Made by a program: the position numbers and the translations under genes. A DNA stretch of 33,585 nucleotides from Chloroflexota bacterium (GTDB lineage: Bacteria > Chloroflexota > UBA11872), in assembly GCA_028874315.1 (NCBI GenBank), contig JAPPKM010000131.1, positions 1 to 33,585 of the forward strand, read 5' to 3'. Positions within the stretch are counted from its first letter, which is position 1, and each line of letters starts with the position of its first letter. The notes under the pieces were generated by a model. That model saw only the letters and a program-made list of their open reading frames with translations. It did not search any database and had not been told where the DNA came from. Positions 1-8,198 of this stretch are shown in pieces.

Positions 1-122
1 GCCTCTATATTGAGACTTCCCAACGGAACGTTCGCAGTACAGTCCCTTTAGGCCTCCTGAGCGGGACGCCGAGTGTGCGAGGCCTTCAGAATAAGGGGCG
101 ATGATGCAGGGCTCTTGGCTCG

Positions 123-1571
123 TCAGCCGCCAGCTTGCAGCTCTTGCATCTCCTGAACCGCTCTGCGCAGACCTTCGGCAGGATCGGTGTCGCCCAGTAG
201 AACGTCGCGCACGAGGGTATTGCTCAAGACTTCGTACTCGGACCGCGACAGGTCGGGATAGGTCGCGTTCTCAAGCAGGTGAACGATCACATGCTCGTCT
301 TCGCCATTCAGCTCAGGCATGAGTTGCCGAACGACCGACGCATCGACGCGAAACGGTGGCAGCGTTGATTCGAGTGCTATGACGGCGTGAAGATGCCGTA
401 GCGCGTCGTAGGAGACACTCGGATCCCTGCCCGAGTTCACGACGCCCAGCAGAAATGTTGACGAGGGGTTGCGTCCGGAACCGAAGGCGGGAAATGGATA
501 GACGCGGGTGTTGGCGATGAACTGTCCGGCGTCGGAAAAGGCGATCGATGCGAATCCCATGCCCCACCTGCCGGCCTGGATGTAGCGGCCGTAATCGAGG
601 CTGCCGATCGGGATCAGTTGGTGACGATGGACGAGATCGCGATAGAAGTCCAGGACTTCCCGCGCCTTGTCGCTCTCTAGCGGCGTCAGGCCGCCGGCCG
701 AATCGCGAAAACTGCCGAGCGCGGAGTTAAGGGCAATGCCCAGCGGTGGATTTACGATGTAGTCGCCTTCCGGTGTCGGTTCCGAAAAAAGCACGCCCAA
801 GATGCCCTGGGTACCCGTCCCGCCATCCGGCGGCTCCGGCTCGTGAAACGCCTGCGCGGTATTGAGGTAGGCCTCGCCGGTGAAGGCCTGCAGCGTCGGC
901 TCGGGTAGTTTGATGTCACGGACGTCGGCCAGCTCGCCGTTGACCAGCGTGACTTCCGGCGAAACGGCGAACGGCAGTCCGAACTGCACGCCGTTGTGCC
1001 GCCCTCGTTCCAGGACACCCGGCCAGAATGCGCCGGCATCGAAATCCGGATCGGCGGCCAGATAGTCATCCAACGGCGTGAGTTGATCATGGGCGACAAG
1101 GTCATCGAGATCTGTGCCGAAAAAGACCACGAGCTCCGGCGCCGAGGCTTCCACCGCCGCAAGGGCACGGCTCATGCTCCAATTCAGCGCTGCAATAAAG
1201 TCAAGGGGCACGTCGTCGAACTTGTAGCGGCCCTCGGACTGGCGGCCGGCCTCCCGTAACCCATTGGCGAATAACCCGAAAAGCCTAGGGCCCGCGACAT
1301 CCAGCGACATGACGGCTATGGGTACCTCGCGCCCCTCCCCTGGCTGGGGAAGTGACGCCCCCGGCTCCGGCGCCCGCTTGGTCACGCTCGCCGCGGCGGT
1401 CCGCGCGCGCTGCAGCGCGGCATTCAGGTCGCTGCGGCCCGTGCTGGGAGGCGGGGTGGTCCGGTCTTCCTGTGATTCACCGCAGGCGGCCAGTGCCAGT
1501 AGCGCGGGAGTACCCGCCAGAATCCGAAGTGCCGTTCGCCGCGAGCGCGCGGACATGCCAATGCGGCTCAT
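123..1571 (-). CDS. Extracellular solute-binding lipoprotein (family 1-like)
   Basis: Probable substrate-binding lipoprotein of an ABC-type importer, anchored outside the cytoplasmic membrane. The ORF track starts 11 codons upstream. I choose the ATG at 1571 because GGAGGT (1583-1578) lies 6 nt before it and its A overlaps the TGA of the upstream gene (TGATG), a classic coupled start. The resulting 482-aa protein has a twin-arginine-like stretch (SRRTALR) and a lipobox LAAC with the acylated Cys near residue 30. A low-complexity linker follows, then a periplasmic-binding-type body. The segment LTPLDDYL...GVQFGLPFAVSPEVTLVN is typical of family 1 binding proteins, which carry sugars and related solutes. 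It is the third gene of an operon with PadR and a membrane protein. No classical ABC permease or ATPase adjoins it, so the transport partner and ligand are unknown. Fold assignment is fairly sure; ligand is not. Confidence 0.8.
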   Translation of the reverse strand: MSRIGMSARSRRTALRILAGTPALLALAACGESQEDRTTPPPSTGRSDLNAALQRARTAAASVTKRAPEPGASLPQPGEGREVPIAVMSLDVAGPRLFGLFANGLREAGRQSEGRYKFDDVPLDFIAALNWSMSRALAAVEASAPELVVFFGTDLDDLVAHDQLTPLDDYLAADPDFDAGAFWPGVLERGRHNGVQFGLPFAVSPEVTLVNGELADVRDIKLPEPTLQAFTGEAYLNTAQAFHEPEPPDGGTGTQGILGVLFSEPTPEGDYIVNPPLGIALNSALGSFRDSAGGLTPLESDKAREVLDFYRDLVHRHQLIPIGSLDYGRYIQAGRWGMGFASIAFSDAGQFIANTRVYPFPAFGSGRNPSSTFLLGVVNSGRDPSVSYDALRHLHAVIALESTLPPFRVDASVVRQLMPELNGEDEHVIVHLLENATYPDLSRSEYEVLSNTLVRDVLLGDTDPAEGLRRAVQEMQELQAGG

Positions 1572-2947
1572 CACACGACCTCCAGGTGGCGCCGATGAAT
1601 CCAACCGAGCGCCGCCGCGAGCACCGCGCCGATAGCCAGCGCGAACGCGTCAAGGCCGACAGCCGTCCTCAACGGTGCAAAGTCAATCTCATAGATTCGC
1701 CAGGCCATGAAGCGAACCAAGAGCCAGATCGCAAACGTGACGCCGAACCCGCCGCCCGCATAGCGCATCTGATCACGCCGCGTCAGGCCGTCCTTGGCGG
1801 CCATGGCCGTTTTCCTCTGGATCCGCCGCTGCAGGGCGGCTCGCCGAGCGTCCGGGTCGATGCCCATGGACGCCAGCGTCTGGGCCGCCCAGAGACTTGC
1901 CGCCGAATTGCCGGCCGGTGTTTCCTGGCTGAACGAACTCCGTCCGTAGAAGTTCCCCTCGGCCGCGACCTCCAGGGCGATGTCTCGCTCGACCAGCGGG
2001 CGGGCGAAGGCGGCCGCATCCAGTCGAGACACATGCTGCAGGATCCAGTCGAAGAGCGGAGCGAAAACCGCGCGCCCCGCCGCCAGGAGCAGCAGCGTTC
2101 CGGGGATGATGACGGCAAAGACCAGCACCATGGCCTGCCCGCCGTAAGCCAGCAGGGCGCACAGTGAGGCTACGGCGATGGCTATGACGGTCACGAGTGC
2201 GATCTCAACCCCGTGGGCGCCGTCCGGTTCCAGCTCGCGGAAGGTGCGATGCACCCCGGTACGGCGCCAATGGTTGCGCTCGGCGCGTCCGGCAGCGATG
2301 CCGAAGGCCGTTACGACCGCGGCGAGCACGAGCCCCAGCCCCGGCAACGACGGTGCGTCGTTCTGGGTTCCCTCCGGCGCGTTGGCCCGGACCAGCTCCA
2401 CGGAGATTCCGTCAGTCACGTAGAACGGCTGCTCCATCTGGCCCAGGCCGACCACAATCGCAAGGATGACGGAAATCGCTCCCAGGGCGGCCAGGAGTCC
2501 GAGCGCGAAAACAGCGGTCGCCATCACGCCCGCCACTGAAGCGTCACGCACTGGCGAAACCGCAGCTCGAACTCGCCGGAAGTACCGGCGGACTTCCGAT
2601 CGCGCCTTGCGTGCTGGCACGCCGACGTGTCCCAACGCCTCGACGGCTCGAGCCTCTTCACGAGGATCGTCGACGGGAGCGCAGATTCCGACGGCTGACT
2701 CGACGAAGCGACCGGAGGCCGCGAGTACCCGCCTGAGCGCACCTGGATTCTTGGCTGCACGATTCCCGCGCCGACGGGCGCGTTCATGCAGGGCGTGGCC
2801 CACAATCTGCAGGTCGAGAAAAACTCGTGCTCGCAAGCCCGGAGCCTCGCTACGTTGGAGTTGCCAGAGCGCGATCGCGTCGGCCCGCCAGTCGATGCCG
2901 GATTCGGCCGACGGCGGAAAGAGAACCGCGACCAGCCGCTCAATCAC
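1571..2947 (-). CDS. Multi-pass membrane protein of unknown function
   Basis: 458-aa protein not assigned to a known transporter family. Starts with GTG (2947-2945) overlapping the PadR TGA by 4 nt (GTGA), with a GAGGAG ribosome site about 8 nt upstream, so translational coupling is clear. The first ~145 residues are Arg-rich and probably cytosolic, loosely like the prefix seen ahead of some PadR-linked permeases. Hydrophobic segments follow near residues 155-190, 222-240, 265-290, 290-315, 405-425 and 435-452. The loop around 320-400 is hydrophilic. The stop overlaps the start of the solute-binding lipoprotein. The context suggests a PadR-controlled envelope complex made of a membrane partner and an external binding lipoprotein. 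No ABC permease EAA loop or ATPase motif is visible. Confidence 0.7.
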   Translation of the reverse strand: MIERLVAVLFPPSAESGIDWRADAIALWQLQRSEAPGLRARVFLDLQIVGHALHERARRRGNRAAKNPGALRRVLAASGRFVESAVGICAPVDDPREEARAVEALGHVGVPARKARSEVRRYFRRVRAAVSPVRDASVAGVMATAVFALGLLAALGAISVILAIVVGLGQMEQPFYVTDGISVELVRANAPEGTQNDAPSLPGLGLVLAAVVTAFGIAAGRAERNHWRRTGVHRTFRELEPDGAHGVEIALVTVIAIAVASLCALLAYGGQAMVLVFAVIIPGTLLLLAAGRAVFAPLFDWILQHVSRLDAAAFARPLVERDIALEVAAEGNFYGRSSFSQETPAGNSAASLWAAQTLASMGIDPDARRAALQRRIQRKTAMAAKDGLTRRDQMRYAGGGFGVTFAIWLLVRFMAWRIYEIDFAPLRTAVGLDAFALAIGAVLAAALGWIHRRHLEVV

Positions 2948-3303
2948 CGCAGGCTCTCCTCTTTATCCGCTGATGGGTTTAGTGACGACTGAACAGCGCT
3001 GGAAATACGTTCCAGGGAAGCGGCTTCGTCGAGTGCCAGTTGGCGTCCCGCTGCGGTCAGCGTGAACAATCGCAGTTCCGGTCCCTTGGAGGAGGGACGA
3101 AGTCCGGCGTCTTCAATCAGCTCTCGCCGAACGAGCTGGCGCAGGGCTTGATAGAGCGCCGCGCTTGAGGGCTGGCGCCCGAACTGCTTGGAGAACTCCT
3201 GCAACAACGCATAGGCGTGTGAGGTGTGGTCCGGCATCGTGCTCAAAGCCAGCAGCGCCCAATAGGCCAGGCTGCCAAGGCGAAGTTGGTCGGACGTCGA
3301 CAT
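2944..3303 (-). CDS. PadR-family transcriptional regulator
   Basis: 119-aa winged-helix repressor by family. The ORF track start adds 26 unlikely residues; I prefer the ATG at 3303 (MSTSDQLRLGSL), which gives the usual compact PadR N-terminus. The stretch ALLALSTMPDHTSHAYALLQEF matches the PadR helix-turn-helix opening. SSAALYQALRQLVRRELIED is the recognition helix and wing region, and LTAAGRQLALDEA is the typical end of the wing. PadR proteins usually repress an adjacent transporter or membrane gene in response to a small ligand. Here the gene is first in the operon and overlaps the membrane protein gene, so it probably controls its own operon. The C-terminal helix is short, consistent with the small PadR-s2 type. 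Confidence 0.85.
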   Translation of the reverse strand: MSTSDQLRLGSLAYWALLALSTMPDHTSHAYALLQEFSKQFGRQPSSAALYQALRQLVRRELIEDAGLRPSSKGPELRLFTLTAAGRQLALDEAASLERISSAVQSSLNPSADKEESLR

Positions 3304-3320
3304 AGCGGCTAGGTCATATT

Positions 3321-3350
3321 TCACTATTCCGTAAAACAGTATAGCAGCGG
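3321..3350 (-). promoter_or_regulatory. Candidate promoter/operator of the PadR operon
   Basis: Just upstream of the PadR start, the minus strand carries TATACT (3343-3338), a near-consensus -10 box. An imperfect inverted repeat overlaps it, with CTAT and ATAG arms around an AT-rich core. This is the AT-richest spot in the local intergenic region and is placed well for autorepression. No convincing -35 box is visible and the repeat is not the textbook PadR site, so this is tentative. Confidence 0.3.
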
Positions 3351-3428
3351 GAACGCGCCCACGTGTACATGCGTAGTTCACGGCGAAGCCCCACGAATAC
3401 GCCTCCTTCGCCTAGCAGGCGCGAGTGG

Positions 3429-4277
3429 CTACCCCCGCGACGGCTCGCCCATCTCCTTGCGCGCCTTTCGCGCGAGTTCCGGCAAGTGGCCATCGTTGGC
3501 CAGGCGCTGTTCCAGGTGACGCATGCGCGTCGGACCGGCCGTTCGGATCATGGCGTCGCCGTAGGCGCGCTCGATCCAGAAGCGGGCCGCGTGCCCGATG
3601 TCCTGGCGCAGTTCGTCCAGATCCTCCTCGGCAAAGCGCTCGGACACGTTGATGGTGAACATGCGACGGCGGGTTCCGCCGCCGAAGGACGCGTGCTTCA
3701 GGTCCTGGTTGAACATCAGCAGGTCGCCCGGACGAGTCTCCAGCGCCACGGCCGGCATCTCCGCGCCCGTAACGCCTAGGCGTTCCTCCATCGTCCAGGC
3801 CCGCTGACTTGACATAATGCCTTGCAGGCCTTCGGCGTAGTCGTCGCCCCTGTGGTGGCTGCCGGGAATCACTCGCAGGCATCCCGAATCGCGCTCCACC
3901 GGATCCAGGTAGAACGCAAACTTGACGTTGCGGTACGTGCTGCGCGCATAGCCGTCGGAGTGCCAGCGGGTGTCGCCGACGTAGAAATTTCCGTCGCTTC
4001 CCGCGTAGTTGTAGTCCTCACCCACCACCTCGCTGGCCACGTCGTCGATCCGCGGATCGTCCAGCAGGGCGCTCAGGTACTCGCTCTGGTCAATGAACGG
4101 CACCAGCGCCGAACGCTGCTGATGGTCGTGGGCCTTCCCGTGGTGCCCGCCGCCGCGGCTGGCCCAGAGGCGCTCGAATTCCGCAGTGATCGCCTCGGCT
4201 TCCGCGGCGAAGCGCCCCGGAAAGCCCAGGTAGCCAAACGTCTCGAAGAAGGCGAGTTGCTGTGTCGTGAGCTTCAT
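3429..4277 (-). CDS. Phytanoyl-CoA dioxygenase (PhyH) family protein
   Basis: 282-aa Fe(II)/2-oxoglutarate-dependent oxygenase of the PhyH family, cytosolic. The iron ligands are visible as the facial triad: H106 and D108 in WHSDGY, and H195 in LKHASFGG. Arginines at 203-205 lie at the expected 2-oxoglutarate carboxylate-binding position. LRVIPGSHH is the conserved family core segment just after the second strand. Length is normal for the family. The family hydroxylates diverse substrates such as branched acyl-CoAs, compatible solutes and natural products, and the substrate here cannot be read from sequence. It is monocistronic and divergent from the ABC exporter, with a GGGAG/AAGG-like ribosome site ahead of the ATG. 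Expanded PhyH families are common in marine and sponge-associated Chloroflexota. Confidence 0.88.
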   Translation of the reverse strand: MKLTTQQLAFFETFGYLGFPGRFAAEAEAITAEFERLWASRGGGHHGKAHDHQQRSALVPFIDQSEYLSALLDDPRIDDVASEVVGEDYNYAGSDGNFYVGDTRWHSDGYARSTYRNVKFAFYLDPVERDSGCLRVIPGSHHRGDDYAEGLQGIMSSQRAWTMEERLGVTGAEMPAVALETRPGDLLMFNQDLKHASFGGGTRRRMFTINVSERFAEEDLDELRQDIGHAARFWIERAYGDAMIRTAGPTRMRHLEQRLANDGHLPELARKARKEMGEPSRG

Positions 4278-4455
4278 GCCTTGGCTCCCGCAGTAAAGAC
4301 GGCGGCGCCAGGCAAGTCTAGGCGGTGCCGCCGGATGATTTCTCTTCTCGGTGAGTTGAGTTGCCCGCGTGCTGCTCTCTCTGGTTTCAGAGGGAATCGG
4401 TTTCCGGCATGCTGGGCGTCACGGTCCTGCTGAGCCAGTCTGTGAACTCCCGTCC

Positions 4456-5349
4456 ATGAACACCTCCAGGCGACCGCCGCCCATTGAGGTCCGCAGTCTC
4501 AACAAGCGCTACAAGGACGGTCCGCACGCCAACCGGGACATCTCGCTAACCGTCAACTGGGGCGAGGCGCTGGGGGTACTGGGGCCCAACGGCGCGGGAA
4601 AGACCACGCTGGTGCGTCAGATTACGACGGAACTGCTCCCAACCTCCGGCGAGGTGCGCGTGGTCGGCATCGACGCCGTGTCCAATCCTGACGCCGCCAA
4701 GTCACGCATTGGGGTAGTGCCCCAGGAGGCCCGGCTCTTCTACGGGCTGTCGGTGTACCGGCACCTGCGCATCTTCGGCGTCCTGCGCGGGCTATCGCGG
4801 CGGGATGCGCGGACGCGGGCCGACGAACTGATCGAGGAACTCGACCTGACGGCTCACCGAGACTTCAATAGCGAACGGCTGTCGGGCGGCTTGCGCCGCC
4901 GTCTCCTAGTCGGCATCGCCATGCTGGCGGAGCCGGACGTGCTGATCCTCGACGAACCTACGGTCGGCCTGGACGTGGAGTCCCGCCAACGGCTTTGGGA
5001 GGTCCTGCAGAGCTACCGCCGGCGCGACGGCGCCGTGCTCCTGACCACCCACTACATGGAAGAGGCTGAGACACTCTGCGACCGCATTGGCATCATCCAG
5101 GACGGCCGCCTGATCTCGCTCGACACCATTTCGAACCTGCGGGCCTCCATCGGCCACGAATACAAGCTGGCCTACGAGACTTCCGAGGGTCCCCAGACCC
5201 TCTTCGGCGACGACCACCTGGCCTTGGCCGACCAGCTTCGTGCGCAAGGCATCGACGAATACTCCGTAATGCGCACGAGCCTGGAGGACGTGTACCTGGC
5301 CCTGACGCAGCACGCACGCAATGAAGGCCAGGCCGATGGCGCGGACTGA
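4456..5349 (+). CDS. ABC exporter ATP-binding protein (DrrA-like)
   Basis: 297-aa nucleotide-binding subunit of a two-component ABC-2 exporter. The ORF track begins 29 codons earlier with a poor leader; the ATG at 4456 (MNTSRRPPPIEV) gives the usual N-terminus. Visible motifs, in order, are Walker A GPNGAGKTT (43-51), Q-loop Gln90 (VVPQEARL), signature LSGGL (142-146), Walker B DVLILDEPT (161-169), D-loop GLD and the switch His199 (TTHYMEE). The C-terminal tail (LEDVYLALT) is the usual end of DrrA/CcmA-like exporters. The permease gene follows with overlapping reading frames, so the two proteins should form one complex. DrrA-type systems export lipophilic compounds; the cargo here is unknown. 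Confidence 0.92.
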   Translation: MNTSRRPPPIEVRSLNKRYKDGPHANRDISLTVNWGEALGVLGPNGAGKTTLVRQITTELLPTSGEVRVVGIDAVSNPDAAKSRIGVVPQEARLFYGLSVYRHLRIFGVLRGLSRRDARTRADELIEELDLTAHRDFNSERLSGGLRRRLLVGIAMLAEPDVLILDEPTVGLDVESRQRLWEVLQSYRRRDGAVLLTTHYMEEAETLCDRIGIIQDGRLISLDTISNLRASIGHEYKLAYETSEGPQTLFGDDHLALADQLRAQGIDEYSVMRTSLEDVYLALTQHARNEGQADGAD

Positions 5350-6100
5350 CCGCCTCAGCACACCCGGACCCCGCAAGTTCCTGAGCGATTCGCTGGCCGT
5401 CCTCGAGATCCATGCGCTCCCGATGATCCGTCAGTGGTATCTGATCGTCCTGGGAACCCTGGTGTTTCCGATCCCGATGTTCTACGTCTTCCGTTCCATC
5501 GCGCCCGCCGACGCGGCCGTCTGGCAGCGCCTGCTGGCCGGAACGCTGATCTTCGGCGTTTCCTTCAGCACCGCCATGCTCGTCGGGCAGCAGATCGTGG
5601 CGCAGCGGTTCATGGGCCATCTGAAGCTCGTCATCACCATGCCCGTCTCCAAGGCCGCCTTTGTGGTCGGAACGCTGTTGTACACCGCAGTGTCGGGCAC
5701 TCTTTCCGCACTGTTTCTGCTGGGCTTCGCCCTTATCGCCGGCGTGGAGATTTCCCCCACCTGGGCGCTGGCCCCCGCGCTGCTTCTGACCGTCCTGGCG
5801 CTGGCCGGCATCGTGCTGTTCGTGATGAGCTTCGCGCCCTCGCTGCCGGTGGGAAACATCATCGCCAGCCTCATCGCCATCGTCCTTGTCATCATCTCTC
5901 CGGTGTATTTCACCCTGGAGTCGGCGCCGCTCCTCTTGCAGTGGTTCGGCTACGTTTCGCCCCTCCGCTACGCGGCCGACGCCATCGCCGCCTCGCTGGG
6001 GGGACGTCTGGACGTCTGGCTGGAGCTTGCCGTGCTGGCGGCCTACGCGGTCGTCACCATGGGTCTTGGCCTGTGGCGCCTGCCCTGGCGGGAGACCTAG
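5336..6100 (+). CDS. ABC-2 type exporter permease
   Basis: Membrane partner of the preceding ATPase, 254 aa from the ATG at 5336. An in-frame ATG at 5321 is the alternative; the later one has AAGG and AGG just upstream and overlaps the ATPase gene by only 14 nt. About six hydrophobic segments are visible after a ~25-residue cytosolic N-terminus: around residues 35-55, 62-85, 108-135, 142-165, 172-192 and 230-250. The segment GYVSPLRYAADAI near residue 200 is characteristic of ABC-2 permeases of the DrrB/YhgE type. With the ATPase it makes a likely complete drug, lipid or polysaccharide exporter. No downstream gene is coupled to it. Confidence 0.88.
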   Translation: MARTDRLSTPGPRKFLSDSLAVLEIHALPMIRQWYLIVLGTLVFPIPMFYVFRSIAPADAAVWQRLLAGTLIFGVSFSTAMLVGQQIVAQRFMGHLKLVITMPVSKAAFVVGTLLYTAVSGTLSALFLLGFALIAGVEISPTWALAPALLLTVLALAGIVLFVMSFAPSLPVGNIIASLIAIVLVIISPVYFTLESAPLLLQWFGYVSPLRYAADAIAASLGGRLDVWLELAVLAAYAVVTMGLGLWRLPWRET

Positions 6101-6196
6101 GGCGCGTTCGGTCCACTCGTGGCGAGCACGCAGACCTGAGAACGGCGTAGTCTTCGTTCAGCCGCTCCACCTGGATTCTTCGTACGGGGACCATCT

Positions 6197-6625
6197 ATGG
6201 CCTGGCGTGACTCAGCAGCGCTATCGATCAACGAGCTTGAGGAAGGCGGCGACATCGCGCTGGATTTCGGGCGATTCTCCTCCGCCGGCGGAGACGGAGT
6301 AGTACCCGTGGTCGCCCAGGACGTTGAATCCCGCGACGTCCTGGTGCTCGCGCACGCCAACCGAGGGGCGCTTGACTACACGTTGCAAAACGGCGTCGCA
6401 GCCTTCTGGAGCCTCTCCCGAGATCGCCTGTGGATCAAGGGCGAGACCTCCGGCAACTTCCTGGACCTCGTCGAGGTCCGCGTGAACTGCGAGCAGAATT
6501 CGCTCCTGTACTTGGTCAATTTGCGCAAGGAGGGGGTGTGCCACACGGTCCAGGACGGCGTGGCTCGCCACAGCTGCTACTACCGCCGGATCTCCGGCGA
6601 CCGGCTGGAGCCCGTAGAGAACTAG
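6197..6625 (+). CDS. HisI-like protein (phosphoribosyl-AMP cyclohydrolase family), altered metal site
   Basis: 142-aa protein clearly in the HisI family, whose classical members open the purine ring of phosphoribosyl-AMP in histidine synthesis. The core AFWSLSRDRLWIKGETSGNF (residues 69-88) is nearly canonical. The three zinc cysteines are present: C98 (NCE), C115 (VCHT) and C127 (SCYY). The Asp residues of the usual DCDxD metal motif are all replaced, giving N97-C98-E99-Q-N101. The spacing between the last two cysteines is 12 rather than the usual 7, a five-residue insertion (CHTVQDGVARHSC). No other his gene is nearby. It may be a working variant, a HisI paralogue with another role, or a decaying copy. 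Family assignment is firm; activity is uncertain. Confidence 0.8.
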   Translation: MAWRDSAALSINELEEGGDIALDFGRFSSAGGDGVVPVVAQDVESRDVLVLAHANRGALDYTLQNGVAAFWSLSRDRLWIKGETSGNFLDLVEVRVNCEQNSLLYLVNLRKEGVCHTVQDGVARHSCYYRRISGDRLEPVEN

Positions 6626-6695
6626 CGAGTGCGTGAGCGCGGGCGGGTCAAATCGAGATCTACGCCAGGAATGCCCGCGTCTGAAACTGCGACTG

Positions 6696-7634
6696 TCACC
6701 GGAGAGATCCCAACCGAATCTCCTCCAGCTCGTCCGCCGTCAATACACCCGTGCGGTACAGATTGAGGTATTCGTCCGAGACGCTCTGCCCAAAGATCAT
6801 CAGGTCGTCGGTGTTGATGGTTACGTCCACCCCGTGGTCGTACAGCCTGCGAATCGGGTGCGACTCCAGGTCGGCCACCGCACCCAGCATCACGTTGCTC
6901 GTCGGGCATACGTTCAGCCGGACTCGATGGTCCGCCAGCCAGTGCATTACCGCCGTGGACTCCGCGGCGCCGATCCCGTGCTGCACCTCGTCAAGCACAA
7001 GAATCTCCACAGTCCGCTTCACCTCGTCGGCGCCCCCGAACTCGCCGACGTGCGCCTTCAGCTTCATGCCAGCCGATCGAGCTTTCTCGTAGATCCATCG
7101 CACCGCCTCAGGATCGCAGCCGTCCTCGTAGGCGTACATGTCAATCGACCGAAAGACGCCGGTCTCAATCGCTTCCGAAAGCGAAGTCATCAACTCAGTC
7201 TTTGCTACGTACGAGCGTGAGAACCCTATTTCCGGCCGAAAGTCGACCTGGCCAGGGAACTGCGATTCCAGCGCCGCGGCAAATGCCGTCAGGCCGCGCA
7301 GCCCATCCGGATGGTGCCGGACGGCCCAGATGTCGAAGCTCGATTCAAGCAGCACAACGCCGTCGCTCTGCGCGTGTCTCACGGCGGCCCCCGCCGTGAA
7401 TTCGAAGGCCGGCCAGTTGTTCATGTACGGGTTGATTGCCTCGCGCGCCCAGGCCCGCATGCCGTCCAATCCATCCATCCTGGCCGGCGGACGGGCAATC
7501 GCGCGGCCCAGCCATCGTTCGACATCGGCAATCGGGGCGGCGAAGTAGAGGTGCGAGTGGAGGTCAGCCTTCGCCGCGCCTCGGATGGCAGCGGTGTCCC
7601 CGGCGGCCAGCGCCTCAGCGAATGCAGATGACAT
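6696..7634 (-). CDS. Adenosine deaminase-like metallohydrolase
   Basis: 312-aa TIM-barrel amidohydrolase of the adenosine/AMP deaminase family, which deaminates adenosine or related purines using one zinc. Visible ligands and catalytic residues are H26 and H28 (KADLHSHL), H195 with E198 (AHVGE), H219 (VQHGIG) and the NTDD pair at residues 274-277 (metal Asp and its neighbour). NVCPTSNV (241-248) is the usual strand before the last metal ligand. The C-terminus ends abruptly after EEIRLGSLR, about 20-30 residues short of typical members, so the last helix may be reduced. Members of this branch also act on other purines or aminodeoxyfutalosine; specificity is not fixed here. It is convergent with the HisI-like gene. 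Confidence 0.85.
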   Translation of the reverse strand: MSSAFAEALAAGDTAAIRGAAKADLHSHLYFAAPIADVERWLGRAIARPPARMDGLDGMRAWAREAINPYMNNWPAFEFTAGAAVRHAQSDGVVLLESSFDIWAVRHHPDGLRGLTAFAAALESQFPGQVDFRPEIGFSRSYVAKTELMTSLSEAIETGVFRSIDMYAYEDGCDPEAVRWIYEKARSAGMKLKAHVGEFGGADEVKRTVEILVLDEVQHGIGAAESTAVMHWLADHRVRLNVCPTSNVMLGAVADLESHPIRRLYDHGVDVTINTDDLMIFGQSVSDEYLNLYRTGVLTADELEEIRLGSLR

Positions 7635-7835
7635 TCGTCCTAGCGCCTGAGCGACGGCTCAGTGGCGAAGGCAGGACGCTCGGCATTTCGCACGATCATC
7701 TCCATCCTCTGGATAGCAGGCAGACACGTGTTAGCGCCAACGGAGTCAGGGTATCGACTCAAGACCGGGAACTGCACCTGCGCCAGGCGATAGACTGTGC
7801 CAGGGACGACCATGGGCGGTAGAGGGAAAGACCGG

Positions 7836-8108
7836 ATGACGGTGGACCTGACCGCCATTGAGATCGAGCGTCGGCTGACCGCCATCGAGACCACGCTGGA
7901 GACCACGCTCCCGACCTTCGCAACGAAAGCCGATGTCCATTCGTTGAAGGCCGACATGCACGCGCTGAGGACCGAAATCCAGGCCTCGCGAGCCGAATGG
8001 AAGTCCGACCTCCACAGCCTGACCCGCTGGATGGTGATTGCCGTGCTTGGGTCAATTACTGCCGCGGCCACCATCACAGGATTGATTGTTCGGTTCATAG
8101 GCACCTGA
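7836..8108 (+). CDS. Small coiled-coil protein with C-terminal membrane anchor (copy 1)
   Basis: 90-aa protein of unknown function. I choose the ATG at 7836 (MTVDLTAIEIERRL) because a GAGGG ribosome site lies about 9 nt upstream and the two relatives in this window share this exact N-terminus. Residues 1-60 are heptad-like and charged, with the repeat unit TKADVHSLKADMHALR. About 20 hydrophobic residues follow (MVIAVLGSITAAATITGLIV), and the protein ends a few residues later. The predicted form is a cytosolic coiled coil tethered to the membrane. It resembles short CCDC90/DUF1640-like bacterial proteins. A shorter copy lies directly downstream and a third at 21707-21901. Confidence 0.7.
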   Translation: MTVDLTAIEIERRLTAIETTLETTLPTFATKADVHSLKADMHALRTEIQASRAEWKSDLHSLTRWMVIAVLGSITAAATITGLIVRFIGT

Positions 8109-8198
8109 GGCGGTGCGGCAGGGGCGGTGTGAGGCGTCGTCGCCACGCCAGACGCTAGGTTGAGCTTGGATCAATCATGGGCGGGAAAGGAAAACCGG

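Noticed and set aside
1-122. Left edge beyond the solute-binding gene
   Set aside because: Too short and without a supported gene. The 101-322 plus ORF is antisense to the lipoprotein gene.
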